The notes beneath the pieces are model-generated. The model was not told the origin of the DNA. It saw only the letters and a program-made list of their open reading frames with translations, and searched no databases. Position numbers and translations under genes: made by a program. Positions 43,726-54,600 of a DNA stretch of 64,000 bases are shown piece after piece. The stretch's first letter is position 1; each line of letters starts with the position of its first letter. The DNA comes from Callipepla californica brunnescens (Eukaryota; Chordata; Aves; Galliformes; Odontophoridae): contig JALIRH010000125.1 in assembly GCA_023055505.1 (NCBI GenBank), forward strand, positions 633,001 to 697,000. The letters run 5' to 3'.

Positions 43726-46700
43726 TAACCCAAAACCAAACCCCAGGCCTACCCCTTCTCTCACCCTGACACTCGAACCAAACCTCCGCCTAAACCTAAC
43801 CCTAATATCTAAGCCTAAGCCTAACCCTTCCAATTGCCCTAGCCCTAACACTAACCCTTTTCCTATACCTAACCCTGACCTCAACCCTGATCCTAACCTT
43901 TCCCTAACCCTAACACCAACCCGTAACATCATTTGAATCCTAATCCTATTCCAAACCTTAACCCTATCCCAAGGCCTAACCCTACTCTGACCTTTACACT
44001 CCAACTAACCCAACCTCGATCAAGAAATACAAATGGAATCCTAAACCTAAACCTAAACCTAAACCTACTGCTAAGACCACAAGTCAGCCTACTTTTCTCC
44101 CTAAATCTAATCATAAATCTCAAAAAATCTTTGTCCCTAACCCTAATCATAAATCCAGTCCAAACTCTGAAACTTTCCCAAAACCTATGCCTATTCCTAA
44201 CACTTACTCTTACCCTAAGTCTATCCCTAACACTAACCCTTCTCCCAGACACAACCCTAAAGCCAACACTAATCCTAACCTAATCTTTATCCTAATCCTA
44301 AACCTAATCCTAACTCTTACCCTAATTCTAACTCTACCCTAACCCTAACTCTGACCCTCAAACCAAACCCACATTTAAGCACAACCCTAATCCCGACACC
44401 TAGCATCAGATTACCACAACCCTAACGGAACCCTAACCCTAACACTAATGCTATGACTATCCCAAACCCTAACCCAAGTACTAGACCAAACCATACCCCT
44501 ATCCCTCACTCTAAAACTAACAACCCTAACTAAACTCTAACCGTAACCCTATCCCTAATACTAACACTAATCATCTTTTAAACACCAATGTTATTCCTAT
44601 TCCTAAACCTTACCCAATCTCCAAATGAAATCCAAGGCCGGTGCCTTCTCACACCCTAACGATCAAACCAAACCTACATCTAAACCAAACCCTAAATCCA
44701 ATCTTTACCCTAAACCATACACTTGCCCTGGCCTTAACACTAACCCTTTCCCTATACCTAACCCTAACCCTAACCTTAACACTAATTTGAGGCCTATCCC
44801 TAGTAGGAACCCAAAACCTAATTGGAATCTGAATCCTGTTCTTAACCTTAACCCTAACACGACTTAACTCTACTCTGACCCTAAAAGTCAAATTAACCCT
44901 ACTCCTTACCCTAAACCTCAATCTAAACCTAAACCTAACCCTAAACCTAAACTTCACAAGAACACTCAACCTAATCCTAGCACTAACCTAAACTAAAACT
45001 AAAACACCTTTTTTGCTAACCCTAATCCTAAATCTAACCCTAACCCCAAAACTCCCCCAAACCTGACCCTAAACCTAATCCACTCCAAAATCCTTACCCT
45101 AACCCTAACCCCAAACACCCTAATACTAGAACTAAAGCAATCCTTCACCCTAACCCTAAAACTAACAATTTAACTTTGACCCTAAAACTCAAATTCACCC
45201 TACATACACTTGATGCTACCTAGGTTAGGGTCAGGCTCAATCTGGGTTTTGTGTTGGGGTCAAAGGGATAGGGTTAGGGTAGAGTTCGAGTTAGGATGAA
45301 GGTAATGCTTACAGATATGTTTAGAGAATGGAACAGGGTTAGGGTTAAGGTTAGGGTAAGGTTGAAGGTTAGGCTCAGGGACAGATTTAGGGTTAGAGTT
45401 TGGGTTCCTTTTAGGTTTAGGGATAGGGTTAGGGTACGGTTAGGTATTGTACAACGCTAAGTGTTAGCTTCTGGGTAAGGGATAGGGTTAGGGTAAGGGT
45501 TAGATTCAGGGTTAGGGTTAGCATTAGCATCAGGGTTAGGGTTATGGTAAGAGTTAGGATAGGGAATGGGATACAGTTAGGGTAAGGGTTAGGAATAGGG
45601 TTAGGGTTACATTAAGGTTAGGGTTAGTGTTTGGATCAGGGGTAGGGTTAGGAATAAAGTTAGAGTAAGGGCTAGGATTAGGGTTAGGGTTAGGGTAGGG
45701 ATACGGTTAGGGTAGAGTTAAGGTTAGGGTAGGGTTAGGGTTAGGGTAAGGGTTAGGGATAGGGTTAGGGTTAGGGTTAGGGTTAGGGTTAGGTTAGGGT
45801 TTGGGTTATGGTAAGAGTTAGGATAGGGATTGTGATACGGTTAGGGTAAGGGTTAGGATTAGGGATAGGGTTTGATTAGGGTAAGGGTTATTGTTTGGAT
45901 TAGGGTAGGGTTACGAATAAAGTTAGAGTTAGGGCTAGGATTAGGGTTAGGGTTCGGGATTGGATTAGTGTTAGGGTAAGGAATAAAGTTAGAGTTAGTG
46001 TTAGGATTAGGGTTAGGGTAAAGTAGGGTTAGGGGTAGGGTTAGGGTTACGGTTAGGGTTAGGGTAGGGTTAGGGTTAGGGTTTGGGTTAGGCTAGGGTT
46101 AGGGTAAGGGTAAAGGTTAGGGTTAGGGTTAGGGTAGGGTTAGGGTTAGGGTTAGGGTTAAGGTTAAATTTATTGTTAGGGTTATGGTTAGGGTTAGGGT
46201 TAGGGTTAGGGTTAGGGCTAGGGTTAGGGTAGGGTTAGGGTTAGGGTTAGGGTTAGGGTTAGGTTAGGGTTGGGGTTTGGGTTAGGGTTAGGGTTAGGGT
46301 TAGGGTTAGGGTATGCTTAGGGTTAGGGTAAAATTAGGGTTAGGGTTAGTGTTAGGGTTAGGGTTAAATTTATTGTTAGGTTTAGGGTTAAGGTTAGAGT
46401 TAGGGTTAGGGTTGAGGTTAGGGTTAGGGTTAGGGTTAGGGTTAGGGTTAGGGTTAGGGTTAGGGTTAGGGTTAGGTTAGGGTTAGGGTTAGGGTTAAGG
46501 TGAGAGTTAGGGTTAGGGTTAGGGTTAGGGTTAGGTAAGGGTTAGGGTTAGGGTAAGAATTAGGATAGGGATTGTGATACAGTTAAGGTAAGGGTTAGGA
46601 ATTAGAGTTAGGGTTAGGGTTAGGATTAGGGTTACGGTTAGGGTTAGGGTTAGGGTTAGGGTTAAGGTTAGAGTTAGGGTTAGGGTTAGGGTTAGGGTTA

Positions 46701-47371
46701 GGTAAGGGTTAGGGTTAGGGTAAGAATTAGGATAGGGATTGTGATACAGTTAAGGTAAGGGTTAGGAATTAGGGTTAGGGTTAGGGTTAGGTTTAGGTTT
46801 AGGTTTAGGGTTAGGGTTAGGGTTAGTGTTAGGGTAGGTTAGGGTTAGGGTATGGTAGGGTTAGGGTTAGGGTAGGGTAAGGGTTAGCATTAGGTTTAGG
46901 GTTAGGGTTAGGGTTAGAGTTAGGTTAGGGCTAGGGTTAGGGTTAGGGTTAGGGTTAGGGTTAGGGTTAATGTAGTTTAGGGCTAGGGTTAGGGTTAGGG
47001 TTAGGATAGGGTTAATGTAGGGTTGGGGTTAGTGCTAGGAATCAATTTGGAGGAAGGAAAAGGTATAGGAATTGGTTCATTGTTAGCGTTAGTCTTCAGG
47101 GTTAGGGTTCGGATTTAGCACTATGTTTCAGGTTCCTTTTAGGTTTAGTGATAAGGATTAGGGGTACGTTTAGGTATTGTACAATGCTAAGTGTTAGCTT
47201 CTGGGTGGGGGTTGGGGTTAGATTAAGGGTGAGGGTTAGGACTAGATTTAGGATTAGGTTTAGGAATAGGTTTTCTTTGATTGTTAGGGTGAGAGAAAGG
47301 TTAGGCCTTGGGTTTGTTTTTGGAATAGTTTTGGGTTTCAGAATAGGAATTGGGTTAGTATTTGGAATCTT
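43538..47371 (+). repeat. Macrosatellite copy 5 (truncated)
   Basis: Hinge CCTAGG at 45,219-45,224. It follows the unit until TTTGGAATCT at about 47,370, then breaks. The TTAGGG tract at 46,120-46,180 is about 76 bases shorter than in other copies. The rest of the G arm (about 1.6 kb) is missing. Confidence 0.94.
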
Positions 47372-47899
47372 ATTAAGATAAGGTTTAGGAATAGTAGTAG
47401 GTTTGGGGTTTGGATTGGGTTTGGGGTTAGCTTTAGGGCTAGGTTTTGGTTTTGGTTTTGGTTTCGAGTTAGGTGAGGGTTTTGGTAATCTGATGCTTTG
47501 TTCAAGGTTTAGGGTTGGGCTTCAATTTGGGTTTTGGATTAGGATCAGTGTTAGGGATAGCTTGAAGGTAGAGTTAGGATTCGGGTAATAGCTACAGTGA
47601 TTCTTATGGAGACGATTTGGGTCAAGGGTAAGTATTAGGCTTAGCTTTAGATTTAGAGTTAGCTTTAGGTTTAGGATTAGAGTTGTGTTTTTGGTTGGGA
47701 GTAGGGTTAGTGCTAGGTTTGAGGTTAGGGTTAGGGTTAGGTTTAGCATTTCAAGTAAGGCTTAGGGTTCTGGTTAGGTTGAGGTTGAGGGTTAGGTTGT
47801 GAGTTAGGGCAAAGATTGTGGATAGGGTAAAGGTTGGAGCTTGGATTAGGTTTCGTGTTAGCAATAGTCTTAGGTGTCATTTCTCCTGTAGACAAATCA
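47372..47899 (+). repeat. Degenerate end of the macrosatellite without ERV stub
   Basis: From 47,374 the sequence matches the late G arm (TAAGATAAGGTTTAGGAATA, as at 22,001) through GATTGGGTTTGG at about 47,424. Where the array units pass into the ERV stub it instead continues as telomere-like sequence (GGTTAGCTTTAGGGC). The arm landmark GGTAATCTGATGCTTTG recurs at about 47,485. It is diverged from the array and grades into the 590-bp satellite near 47,900. Confidence 0.85.
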
Positions 47900-50800
47900 G
47901 GTGTGATTCCACTGCTTCGAAATGTTCAGCAAGAAACCGTATAATCAGAGCATCGCAAAAGCCCCCTTTACCAAGTAGATCACACCAGCAGCGAGCTTTC
48001 TGTTCGAATGGCGCTGATCTGCGAATTCCGATTCTATGGCATCAATCGCGGCTCCTGCGGCTTTTGCCGCTGAAGAAAGACGAGCGTCATCAAGGTGCCG
48101 TGCAAAGAATAGCGGCTTCAAGAATCAGCCGGCAGAGGTCCTAATCAAGCAAATCGCTGTTTCCATGTGAAAGTGACTCCGTTTCAGGAGTTGGAAGTGA
48201 ATGGAAGCTGAATCCTAACATTAATGGGAGGGTAAGTTTGGATTCTCATTCTGCTCTGCAACTGTATACAACGTATGTCTGCATCATTCATTCATCTGCG
48301 AGCACGTTTTCATTCTTTTTCTCTGAGCAGTGTTCTTATCCTGTTTAGTACCTCTAGATAATACCGACACACCAGTTTTTATGTCGAAGAAACGGATCAT
48401 TCCGATGTTCATTTGGAACGGTATGATATTCAGAGCTAAAGAAGTCAAATAGTAGCGTTGAATACGTCAAGCTGTTTTTTCTACCAAATGCATTGTGTGA
48501 TTCAACCGCTTCGAAATGTTCCCCAAAAAAACTGTCATCGGAGCATTGCAAAAGCCTTCTTTAAAAAGGAGAGCAAAACGGCTGCGAGCTTTCTATTTGA
48601 AACGAGAAGAACTGCGTATCAGGCTCGAATCGCATCAATCGCGGCTATTGCTGCTTTTGCCGCTGAAGAAAGACGCCAATAAAACGACAGACGTGCACTG
48701 AATAGCGGCATCAATAATTGCCGGTTGCGGTCAAATTTCATCCAATCGCGTCTAACACGTGAAAGTGACTCCGTTTCAGGAGTTGTAAGAGAATGCATGC
48801 TGGATCCCAAACTTAGTGGGAGGGAAAGATTTGATTCTCGTGTGTGATTCTACCGCTTCTAAATGTTCCTCATAAAACCTTGTCACCGGAGCTTCGTAAT
48901 GGCTCCCTTTAAGAAGCAGAGCAAAGCGGCCGAGAGTTTGATGCTCGAACCGCGCTTAGCCGCGGATTCCCATTCAATCGCATCAATCGCGGCTCCTGCT
49001 GCTCTTGCCGCTGAAGAAAGACGCCAGTCAGACAGCAGCAGTGCACTGAATCGCGGCTTTTCAAAAATCAGCCGGTAGCGGTCCTAATCCAGCAAATCGC
49101 GGTTTACACGTGAAAGTGACGCCGTTTCTGGAGTTGTAAGAGAATGTGTGCTGGATCCCAGTGTCAATAGGAGGGAAAGTTTTGATTCTCATTCTGCTCT
49201 GCTACTGAATGCAACGTAAGTCTGCATCATTCATTCATCTGAGAGCACGTTTTCATTCCTTTCTCCTACCAGTGTTGGTATCGTTTTTACTTCCACAATC
49301 TACCACATTCACTTCAATTTTCTTACAATACACGTGGATCGTTCTCATTTTCTCTCAAAAAGGTATGTTTTTCAGAACTATGGAAGCAATGGAGAGGAGT
49401 TAAGTACGAAAAGTTAATTCTCCCAATGGTATGTGTGATTCTACAGCTTCTAAATGTTCCTCATAAAACCTTGTCACCGGAGCATCGGAATAGCCCCATT
49501 TAAAAAGCAGTGCAAAGCGGCCGAGAGTTTGATGCTCGAACCGCGCTTAGCCGCGGATTCCGATTCACTCGCATCAATCGCGCTCCTGCTGCTTTTGCCG
49601 CTGAAGAAAGACGCCAGTCAGCCGGTAAAAGTGCACTGAATCGCGGCTTTTCAATAATCAGCCGGTAGCGTTCCTACTCCAACAAATCGCGGTTTACACG
49701 TGAAAGTGACTCGGTTTCAGGAGTTGTAAGTGAATGGATGCCTGATCCCAGTGTTAGTGAGAAGGAAAGTTTTGATTCTCATTCTGCACTGCTACTGAAT
49801 GCAACCAATTCCTGCATCATTCATTCATCTGCGAGCAAGTTTTCATTCTTTTCTCTGAGCAGTCTTGTTACCTTTTTTAGCACCTCTAGTCACACAAGTT
49901 TTTCTTGCCAAACAAACGGACAATTCCGATTGTCACTTGCAACGGTATGATATTCAGAGCTGAAGAAGTGATATAGAAGAGTTAAGTACGTCAAGCTGTT
50001 TCTTCTACCAAATGTATGTTTGATTCCACCTCTTCTAAGTGTTCCCCAAAAACACTGTCAGCGGAGCGTTGCAAAAGCCTTCTTTAACAAGCAGAGCAAA
50101 CCGGCAGATTGTTAATATTCGAACCGCTCAGAACCTCGGATTCCGCTCGAATCTCATCAATCGCGGCTACTGCTGCTCTTGCCGCTGAAGAAAGACGCCA
50201 GTCAGACAGCAGCAGTGCACTGAATCGCGGCTTTTCAAAAATCAGCCGGTAGGGGTCTAATTCCAACAATACGCGGTTTACACGTGAAAGTGACTCGGTT
50301 TCAGGAGTTGGAAGTGAATGTGTGCTGGATCCCAGTGTTAATGGGAAGGAAAGTTTTGATTCTCATTCTGCTCTGTTACTGTATGCAACGTATGTCTGCA
50401 TCGTTCATTCATCTGCGAGCACGTTTTCATTCTTTTCTCTGACCAGTGCTGTTATCCGTTTTACTTCCTTAATCTAACACATTCACTTCAATTTTCTTAC
50501 AATACCGGCGGATCTTTCTCATTCTCTCACAAAAAGGTATGTTTTCAGAACTATGGAAGCAATGGAGAGGCGTTAAGTACGGAAAGCTGGTTCCTCTCCC
50601 AAAGGCGTGTGTGATTCCAGCGCTTCTAAGGGTTCCCCAGAAAACCTTGTCACCGGAGCATCGGAATAGCCCCCTTTAAGAAGCAGAGAAAAAGCGGCCG
50701 AGAGTTTGATGCTCGAACCGCGCTTAGCCGCGGATTCCGATTCAATCGCACCAGTCGCGGCTCCTGCTGCTTTTGCCGCTGAAGAAAGACGCCAGTCAGC

Positions 50801-51055
50801 CGGTAAAAGTGCACTGAATCGCGGCTTCAGTAATCAGCCGGTAGCGGTTCTATTCCAACAAATCGCGGTTTACACGTGAAAGTTACACCGTTTCAAGAGT
50901 TGTATGTGTATGTATGCTGCATCCCAATGTTAGTGGGAGGGAAAGTTTTGATTCTCATTCTGCTCTACTACTGAATGCAACGTACGTCTGCATCGTTCAT
51001 TCATCTACGAGCACGTTTTCATTCTTTTCTCTGACCAGTCTTGTTACCTTTTTTA
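47900..51055 (+). repeat. 590-bp satellite, diverged monomers
   Basis: About five and a half monomers, recognised by the repeated TTGCCGCTGAAGAAAG at about 48,068, 48,660, 49,009, 49,601, 50,182 and 50,777. Spacings are 581-595 except one of about 349. Each has the order TTCGAACCGCG, AATCGCGGC, GTGCACTGAATCGCGGC, AATCAGCCGG, TTTACACGTGAAAGTGAC, GTGTTAGTGGGAG, GAAAGTTTTGATTCTCATTC, CTGAATGCAACGTATGTCTG, GAGCACGTTTTCATTC, followed by a variable cassette. They differ from each other more than the copies at the right do. No gene is seen; short frames are by-products. Confidence 0.93.
48660..49009 (+). repeat. Shortened satellite monomer
   Basis: This monomer lacks about 243 bases. At about 48,840 GATTTGATTCTC runs directly into GTGTGTGATTCTACCGCTTC, skipping the second half of the conserved frame and the whole variable cassette. 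It is a clean internal deletion near the outer edge of the satellite. Confidence 0.8.
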
Positions 51056-54000
51056 GTTCCTCTAGTTAATACCGTCACACAAGTTTATATTGCCAAACAA
51101 ACAATTCATTCTCTTTTTCTTTTGGAACGGTATGGTATTCAGAGCTAAAAAGTCAAATAGTAGCGTTAAGTACGTCAAGATGTTTCTTCTATCAAATGTA
51201 TATTTGATTCCACCTCTTCTAAGTGTTCCCCAAAAACACTGCCAGTGGAGATTTGCTAAAGCCACTTTAAACAAACATAGCAAACCGGCAGCGTGTTAAT
51301 ATTCGAACCGCGAAGAACTTTGAATTCAGCTCGAATCGCATCAATCGCGGCTACTGCTGTTTTGCCGCTGAAGAAAGACGCCAGTCAGACGGCAGCAGTG
51401 CACTGAATCGCGGCTTTTCAAAAATCAGCCGGTAGCGGTCCTATTCCAACAATTCGCGGTTTACATGTGAAAGTGACTCGGATTCAGGAGTTGGAAGAGA
51501 ATGTGTGCTGGATCCCAGTGTTAATGGGAAGGAAAGTTTTGATTCTCATTCTGCTCTGCTACTGAATGCAACGTATGTCTGCATCGTTCATTCATCTGCG
51601 AGCACGTTTTCATTCTTTTCTCTGACCAGTGCTGTTATCCTTTTTACTTCCTTAATCTAATACACTAACTTGAATTTTCTTACAATACCCGCGGATCTTT
51701 CTCATTCTCTCTCAAAAAGGTATGTTTTTCAGAACTATGAAAGCAATGGAGAGACGTAAAGTACGGAAAGATAATTCCTCTCCCAAAGGTGTGTGTGATG
51801 CTACCGCTTCTAACTGTTCCCCAGAAAACCTGGTCACCGGAGCATCGGAATAGCTCCGTTTAGAAGCAGAGAAAAAGCGGCAGAGAGTTTGATGCTCGAA
51901 CCGCGCTTAGCCGCGTATTCCGATTCACTCGCACCAATCGCTGCTCCTGCTGCTTTTGCCGCTGAAGAAAGACGCCAGTCAGCCTGCTGCCGTGCACTGA
52001 ATCGCGGCATCAATAATCAGCCGGTAGCGGTTCTCTTCAAACAAATCGCGGTTTACACGTGAAAGTGACTCGGTTTCAGGAGTTGTAAGTGTATGTATGC
52101 TGCATCCCAATTTTAGTGGGAGGGAAAGTTTTGATTCTCATTCTGCTCTGCTACTGAATGCAACGTATGTCTGCATCGTTCATTCATCTACGAGCACGTT
52201 TTCATTCTTTACTCTGACCAGTGTTGTTATTCTTTTTCGTACTTCTAGTTAATACATGGAAAAACTTTTTCTTGTCGAACACAAGTATCTTTCGATTCTC
52301 TTTTGCAAAAGTATGGTATTCAGAGATAAAGAAGCAAAAGAGAAAAGTTTATTACGGAAAGCTGTTTCTTCTACTAATTGCATTGTGTGATTGCACCGCT
52401 TCTAAATGTTCCCCAAAAACACTGTCATCTGAGCATTGCAAAAGCTCCCTCTAACAAACATAGCAAACCGGCCGCGTGCTAATGTTCGAACCGCGGAAAA
52501 CCGTGAATCATGTTCGAATCGCATCAATCGCGGCACCTGCTGCTTTTGCCGCTGAAGAAAGAAGCCAGTCAGTTGAAAGACGTGCACTGAATTGCGTCTT
52601 CAGTAATCAGCCGGTAGCGGTTCTATTCCAACAAATCGCGGTTGAAACCTGAAAGTGACTCCAATTCTGGTGTTGTAAGTGAATGGATGCTGGATCCCAG
52701 TGTTAGTGAGAGGGAAAGTTTTGATTCTCATTCTGCTCTGCTACTGAATGCAACGTATGTCTGCATCATTCATTCATCTACGAGCACGTTTTCATTCCTT
52801 TCTCTGACCAGTCTTGTTATTCCTTTTCCTACCTCTTTTTAATATCGTCACACAGATTTTTTCTTGCCAAACAAACAATTCATTCCCTTTTTCTTTTGGA
52901 ACGGTATGGTATTCAGAGCTAAAAAGTCCAATAGTAGCTTTCAGTACGTCAAGCTGTTTCTTCTACCAAACGCAAGTTTGATTCACCACTTCTAAGTGTT
53001 CTCCAAAAACACTGTCAGCGGAGATGTCAAAAGCCTTCTTTAACAAGCAGAGCAAACCGGCAGAGTGTTAATATTCGAACCGCGAAGAACCTCGGATTCC
53101 GCTCGAATCGCATCAATCGCGGCTACTGCTGCTCTTGCCGCTGAAGAAAGACGCCAGTCATACAGCAGCAGTGCACTGAATCGCGGCTTCAGTAATCAGC
53201 CGGCAGCGGTTCTATTCCAACAAATCGCGTTTTACATGTGAAAGTGACTCCGTTTCAGGAGTTGTAAGTGTATGTATGTTGCATCCCAATGTTAGTGGGA
53301 GGGAAAGTTTTGATTCTCATTCTGCTCTACTACTGAATGCAACGTACGTCTGCATCATTCATTCATCTACGAGCACGTTTTCATTCTTTTCTCTGAGCAG
53401 TCTTGTTATTCCTTTTCCTACCTCTTTTTAATATCGTCACACAAGTTTTTCTTGCCAAACAAACAATTCATTCCCTTTTTCTTTTGGAACGGTATGGTAT
53501 TCAGAGCTAAAAAGTCAAATAGTAGCGTTAAGTACGTTAAACTTTTTCTTCTACCAAATGTATGTTTGATTCCACCTCTTCTAAGTGTTCCCAAAAAACA
53601 CTGTCAGTGGAGCGTTGCAAAAGCCACTTTAACAAGCAAAGCAAACCGGCAGCGTGTTAATGTTCGAACCGCGAATAACCGCGTCTCAGGCTCGAATCGC
53701 ATCAATCGCGGCTACTGCTGCTTTTGCCGCTGAAGAAAGACGCCAGTCAGGCGGCAGCAGTGCACTGAATCGCGGCTTTTCAAAAATCAGCCGGTAGCGG
53801 TCCTATTCCAACAATTCGCGTTTTACACGTGAAAGTGACTCGGATTCAGGAGTTGGAAGAGTATGTGTGCTGGATCCCAGTGTTAATGGGAAGGAAAGTT
53901 TTGATTCTCATTCTGCTCTGCTACTGAATGCAACGTATGTCTGCATCGTTCATTCATCTGCGAGCACGTTTTCATTCTTTTCTCTGACCAGTGCTGTTAT

Positions 54001-54600
54001 CCTTTTTACTTCCTCAATCTAACACATTCACTTCAATTTTCTTACAATACCCGCGGATCTTTCTCATTCTCTCTCAAAAAGGTATGTTTTCAGAACTATG
54101 GAAGCAATGGAGAGGCGTTAAGTACGGAAAGCTGGTTCCTCTCCCAAAGGCGTGTGTGATTCCACCGCTTCTAAGGGTTCCCCAGAAAACCTTGTCACCG
54201 GAGCATCGGAATAGCCCCCTTTAAGAAGCAGAGAAAAAGCGGCCGAGAGTTTGATGCTCGAACCGCGCTTAGCCGCGGATTCCGATTCAATCGCACCAGT
54301 CGCGGCTCCTGCTGCTTTTGCCGCTGAAGAAAGACGCTAGTCAGCCGGTAAAAGTGCACTGAATCGCGGCTTCAGTAATCAGCCGGTAGCGGTTCTTCTC
54401 CAACAAATCGCGGTTTACACGTGAAAGTGAATCGGTTACAGGAGTTGTATGTGTATGTATGCTACATCCCAGTGTTATTGGGTGGGAAAGTTTTGATTCT
54501 CATTCTGCTCTACTACTGAATGCAACGTATGTCTGCATCGTTCATTCATCTACGAGCACGTTTTCATTCTTTTCTCTGAGCAGTCTTGTTACCTTTTTTA
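51056..54600 (+). repeat. Six-monomer satellite block (3,545 bp)
   Basis: Cassette order is type 1 (51,090), type 2 (about 51,650), type 3 (52,221), type 1 variant (about 52,860), type 1 variant (53,452), type 2 (about 54,000). It resembles the five-monomer higher-order repeat to its right but has one additional type 2 monomer after the first. Bases differ at many sites from the right-hand copies. Confidence 0.88.

Noticed and set aside
48458..48701. Two frames in the satellite that repeat in many monomers
   Set aside because: Frames such as those starting at 54,635, 57,587 and 63,491 recur because the monomer does. Other monomer types break them and there is no sign of codon-level conservation.
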